This document shows, piece by piece, positions 33,004 to 34,634 of a stretch of 34,634 nt of DNA. Position 1 is the stretch's first letter. Every line of letters starts with the position of its first letter. The notes under the pieces were generated by a model. It did not search any database. It was not told the DNA's origin and saw only the letters and a program-made list of their open reading frames with translations. This stretch comes from Frankiales bacterium (GTDB lineage Bacteria; Actinomycetota; Actinomycetes; Mycobacteriales; SCTD01): contig JANXUE010000143.1 in assembly GCA_025352005.1 (NCBI GenBank), positions 1 through 34,634 of the forward strand, read 5' to 3'. The translations under genes were made by a program, and so were the position numbers.

Positions 33004-33783
33004 CTACACGGCCTCGGCGAGCGCCCGGTCACACCCGTCCTGTTCGGCACCGAACCAACGGCGCAGCAGCGCAGCCGGGTGGCTCCGCAGGACCTCGGCG
33101 CCGCGGGTCAGTTCGATGGCCGCCACGTACTTGCTGAACGAGACCGGCCGGGCGCCGAGGCCGACGAGCAGCCGGTCCACGTCGGTGCGGGGGCCGACGG
33201 ACTTCACCTCGAGGACGGTCAGGTCGGGCCGCAGCCTTGCGCCCCCGAAGCGCAGGTCGCGGTCCACGGTGACCCGGAGCTGCTCTATGGTCCCCACCAG
33301 TGTGGTGCGCCTGCAGGTCATGTCCACCGTCGGGCGGAGCCGGTCGACCACGTCGGGCAGGTATCGGGGGCCGTAACAGCGGTCCAGGGCATCGCGCAGA
33401 AACCCCCTGCCGGTGCTGTCGAGCTCGGTGGCGGCCCCGTCGAGGGCGTACTTCACGGTGTGGCCGCCACCCCCTTTGCCCTTGAGCTCCAGACGGACCA
33501 ATCCGCTGTCGAGGTAGCTCCTGGTCCGGGCCTTGAAGCGCCGGCGCACCCCCTGGGCGTGGTGCCGGGCCGTGAGCAGGTCGACGGTGTCGTAGTAGCG
33601 AGTCTGGTAGCGGCTGCTGCGTAAGCCATCGACCTCGAGAACCGCGACGTGACCGGCCAAAGCGTCGACCAGAGGGGTGAGTACGTCGGTGGCGATGACG
33701 TACTTGCGGTCCTGACGGGCCTGCAGGGAGCTGGCAGCTGACAGGTCCTGAAGGCAGATACCGGGGAGGTCCAGAAGGCTCAT
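33004..33783 (-). CDS. VTC-domain polyphosphate polymerase-like protein
   Basis: The 259-residue protein follows the VTC catalytic tunnel pattern: RQDRKYVIATDVL, RYQTRYYDTVDL, RRRFKARTRSYLDSGLVRLELKGKGGG, TVDMTCRRTTLVG, RVTVDRDLRFGG, LTVLEVKS and SFSKYVAAIEL. The basic and acidic residues of these strands bind triphosphate and metal in yeast Vtc4. It probably makes or senses inorganic polyphosphate at the membrane. The ATG overlaps the DUF4956 stop by 4 bases, and the pair is a recurrent bacterial module. A longer in-frame ORF upstream is a shadow over DUF4956. Confidence 0.86.
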   Translation of the reverse strand: MSLLDLPGICLQDLSAASSLQARQDRKYVIATDVLTPLVDALAGHVAVLEVDGLRSSRYQTRYYDTVDLLTARHHAQGVRRRFKARTRSYLDSGLVRLELKGKGGGGHTVKYALDGAATELDSTGRGFLRDALDRCYGPRYLPDVVDRLRPTVDMTCRRTTLVGTIEQLRVTVDRDLRFGGARLRPDLTVLEVKSVGPRTDVDRLLVGLGARPVSFSKYVAAIELTRGAEVLRSHPAALLRRWFGAEQDGCDRALAEAV

Positions 33784-34406
33784 CGCAGATGCACCCGTTG
33801 GGTCGCCGGCAGTTCGGGGCTGCGGTCGGGCCGGACGTTGACGGGCGCCCCACGGGGGCGGTGACGCACCTCGACGCGGGTGGTCTCGCGGACGTAGTCG
33901 ACCTCGAGCACCTTGGTGCTGAGCACCTCGGTGGCCATCCGCTGTTCGAGGTCGAGCACAAGCGCAGTGCTGTCGGCGAGCACGCGGTCCAGCAGGACCT
34001 GGCTTGTCGTGGCCGCATCGGACAGCACCGGGCTGTCGACGAAGTACAGCGTCAGGAAGATCGCGGCGTCCAAGGCGACCGAAAGAGCCAGCGGCCGACC
34101 AGGCAGGGCGTTGACGAGAGCGGCGGCCAACGCAAGGAAGAAGTAAGCGATCTCTATGTTGGCGTAAGCCTCGCTGCGTAGCCGGATGATCGACAGGACA
34201 CCGAACACCCCGAAGCCCACACCCGCCGAAAGACTGTCGTTGGAAAGGAACGTCAACACCGCGAACAACCCGATGTTGAAGGACACGTAGACCGCGAACA
34301 GGTCCGGGCGGGCGTGCCGGCGCAGGAACATCGCACCCAGCGCGGTGATTGTCACGAGGTCCATGCAAAAGCGATAGAGACCGTCTGCGAGCGCGGGGCT
34401 GCTCAC
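33780..34406 (-). CDS. DUF4956 membrane protein
   Basis: The 208-residue protein has four hydrophobic segments in the first 125 residues (about 12-30, 36-55, 60-76, 85-125), with GVGFGVFGVLSIIRLRSEAYANIEIAYFFLALA, the DUF4956 signature, followed by a soluble C-terminal domain. It pairs with VTC-domain proteins in many bacteria and is a likely membrane partner for polyphosphate export or vacuole-like accumulation. The GTG start overlaps the previous stop by 4 bases (GTGA). Confidence 0.85.
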   Translation of the reverse strand: MSSPALADGLYRFCMDLVTITALGAMFLRRHARPDLFAVYVSFNIGLFAVLTFLSNDSLSAGVGFGVFGVLSIIRLRSEAYANIEIAYFFLALAAALVNALPGRPLALSVALDAAIFLTLYFVDSPVLSDAATTSQVLLDRVLADSTALVLDLEQRMATEVLSTKVLEVDYVRETTRVEVRHRPRGAPVNVRPDRSPELPATQRVHLR

Positions 34407-34634
34407 GCTGCAGCTGCCGCACAGGTCAGGCCAGTGACCTGCAGAACGGGGTGCAGCTCGATCTCATCGACGGCAGCGCCCCGGGCGTTGTCGGCCTCGG
34501 TGTCTCCGGTATGGGGGGTGTCGTGGAACTGCACGCCGGTCAGTACAGCCGTGCCGGTCAGCGCTGTGTTCTTGCTGCGCAAGGCGGGGCAGGCACGCTG
34601 CACGGCGCCCCGGGCGGCCCCCATGGCGGCGCGG
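34403..34634 (-). CDS. C-terminal part of a probable secreted protein (cut by the window edge)
   Basis: The reading frame stays open to the window end, so the true start lies outside. The visible C-terminus (about 76 residues) reads TALTGTAVLTGVQFHD ... DEIELHPVLQVTGLTC. This resembles the 'VTGVGFFD...IELHPVL' ending common in secreted bacterial proteins. Its stop overlaps the DUF4956 start by 4 bases, so it is part of the polyphosphate-type operon. A CotH or similar exported partner is possible, but too little is visible. Confidence 0.5.
   Translation of the reverse strand, partial: RAAMGAARGAVQRACPALRSKNTALTGTAVLTGVQFHDTPHTGDTEADNARGAAVDEIELHPVLQVTGLTCAAAAA

Noticed and set aside
34403-34624. 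Reading the edge frame as a complete 73-residue gene starting at the ATG at 34624
   Set aside because: The frame is open to the window end and the visible part looks like a C-terminal domain, so a truncated larger gene is more likely.

Overview
The window is a high-GC, gene-dense stretch from an actinobacterium. The gene order alaS-ruvX-mltG-aroE ... aroC-aroK-aroB-aroQ ... efp-nusB is the conserved actinobacterial shikimate/translation block, GTG starts and 4-bp ATGA/GTGA overlaps are common, and there are WhiG-type promoters. No secretin gene (PilQ) is present, as expected for a monoderm. Genus cannot be fixed from sequence reading alone. All recognised genes except one GNAT acetyltransferase lie on the minus strand, so transcription runs from high to low coordinates. 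No rRNA, tRNA, CRISPR array or insertion sequence was seen.

Layout in the direction of transcription: (1) 34.6-33.0 kb: the end of a probable secreted protein, a DUF4956 membrane protein and a VTC-domain (polyphosphate polymerase-like) protein. (2) 32.8-32.1 kb: a GNAT acetyltransferase on the plus strand. (3) 31.96-24.9 kb: rarA, two small membrane proteins, alaS, ruvX, mltG, aroE. (4) 24.8-7.5 kb: a complete type IV pilus (T4P) locus. It holds a roadblock/DUF4388/small-GTPase regulatory module, the extension ATPase pilB, the retraction ATPase pilT, the platform pilC, a major pilin, a second pilin with three minor pilins and a PilX-like protein, the prepilin peptidase, and pilM-N-O with a PilP-like protein. 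(5) 7.5-2.1 kb: aroC, aroK, a 756-residue secreted FN3/Ig-like protein, aroB, aroQ. (6) 1.7-0.05 kb: an RHH protein and a Doc-like protein with a degenerate Fic motif, then efp and nusB. The T4P locus thus sits inside the aro operon.

The most interesting signal is regulatory. Every T4P transcription unit is preceded by the same promoter architecture, T(C/A)AAG-N15-GCCGAAG, at identical spacing (six copies, one weaker). This resembles the sigma28/WhiG consensus. The major pilin gene has in addition a 5' leader with a clear cyclic-di-GMP-I (GEMM-I) riboswitch starting just downstream of its WhiG-like promoter, and it is flanked by two strong terminator hairpins. PilB begins with a tandem MshEN-like motif, a fold known to bind c-di-GMP. 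In Streptomyces, WhiG is held by the anti-sigma RsiG in a c-di-GMP-dependent way. The locus may therefore read c-di-GMP at three levels: sigma factor (inferred), riboswitch (seen) and motor ATPase (motif seen). This layered control of one pilus is the candidate undescribed system.

Secondary points are a Doc-like protein that has lost its catalytic histidine, an MglA/Cvn-like GTPase with an altered G4 motif beside a roadblock protein, very large minor pilins, and a 14-bp duplication that appears to have split an ancestral alaS/ruvX GTGA overlap.
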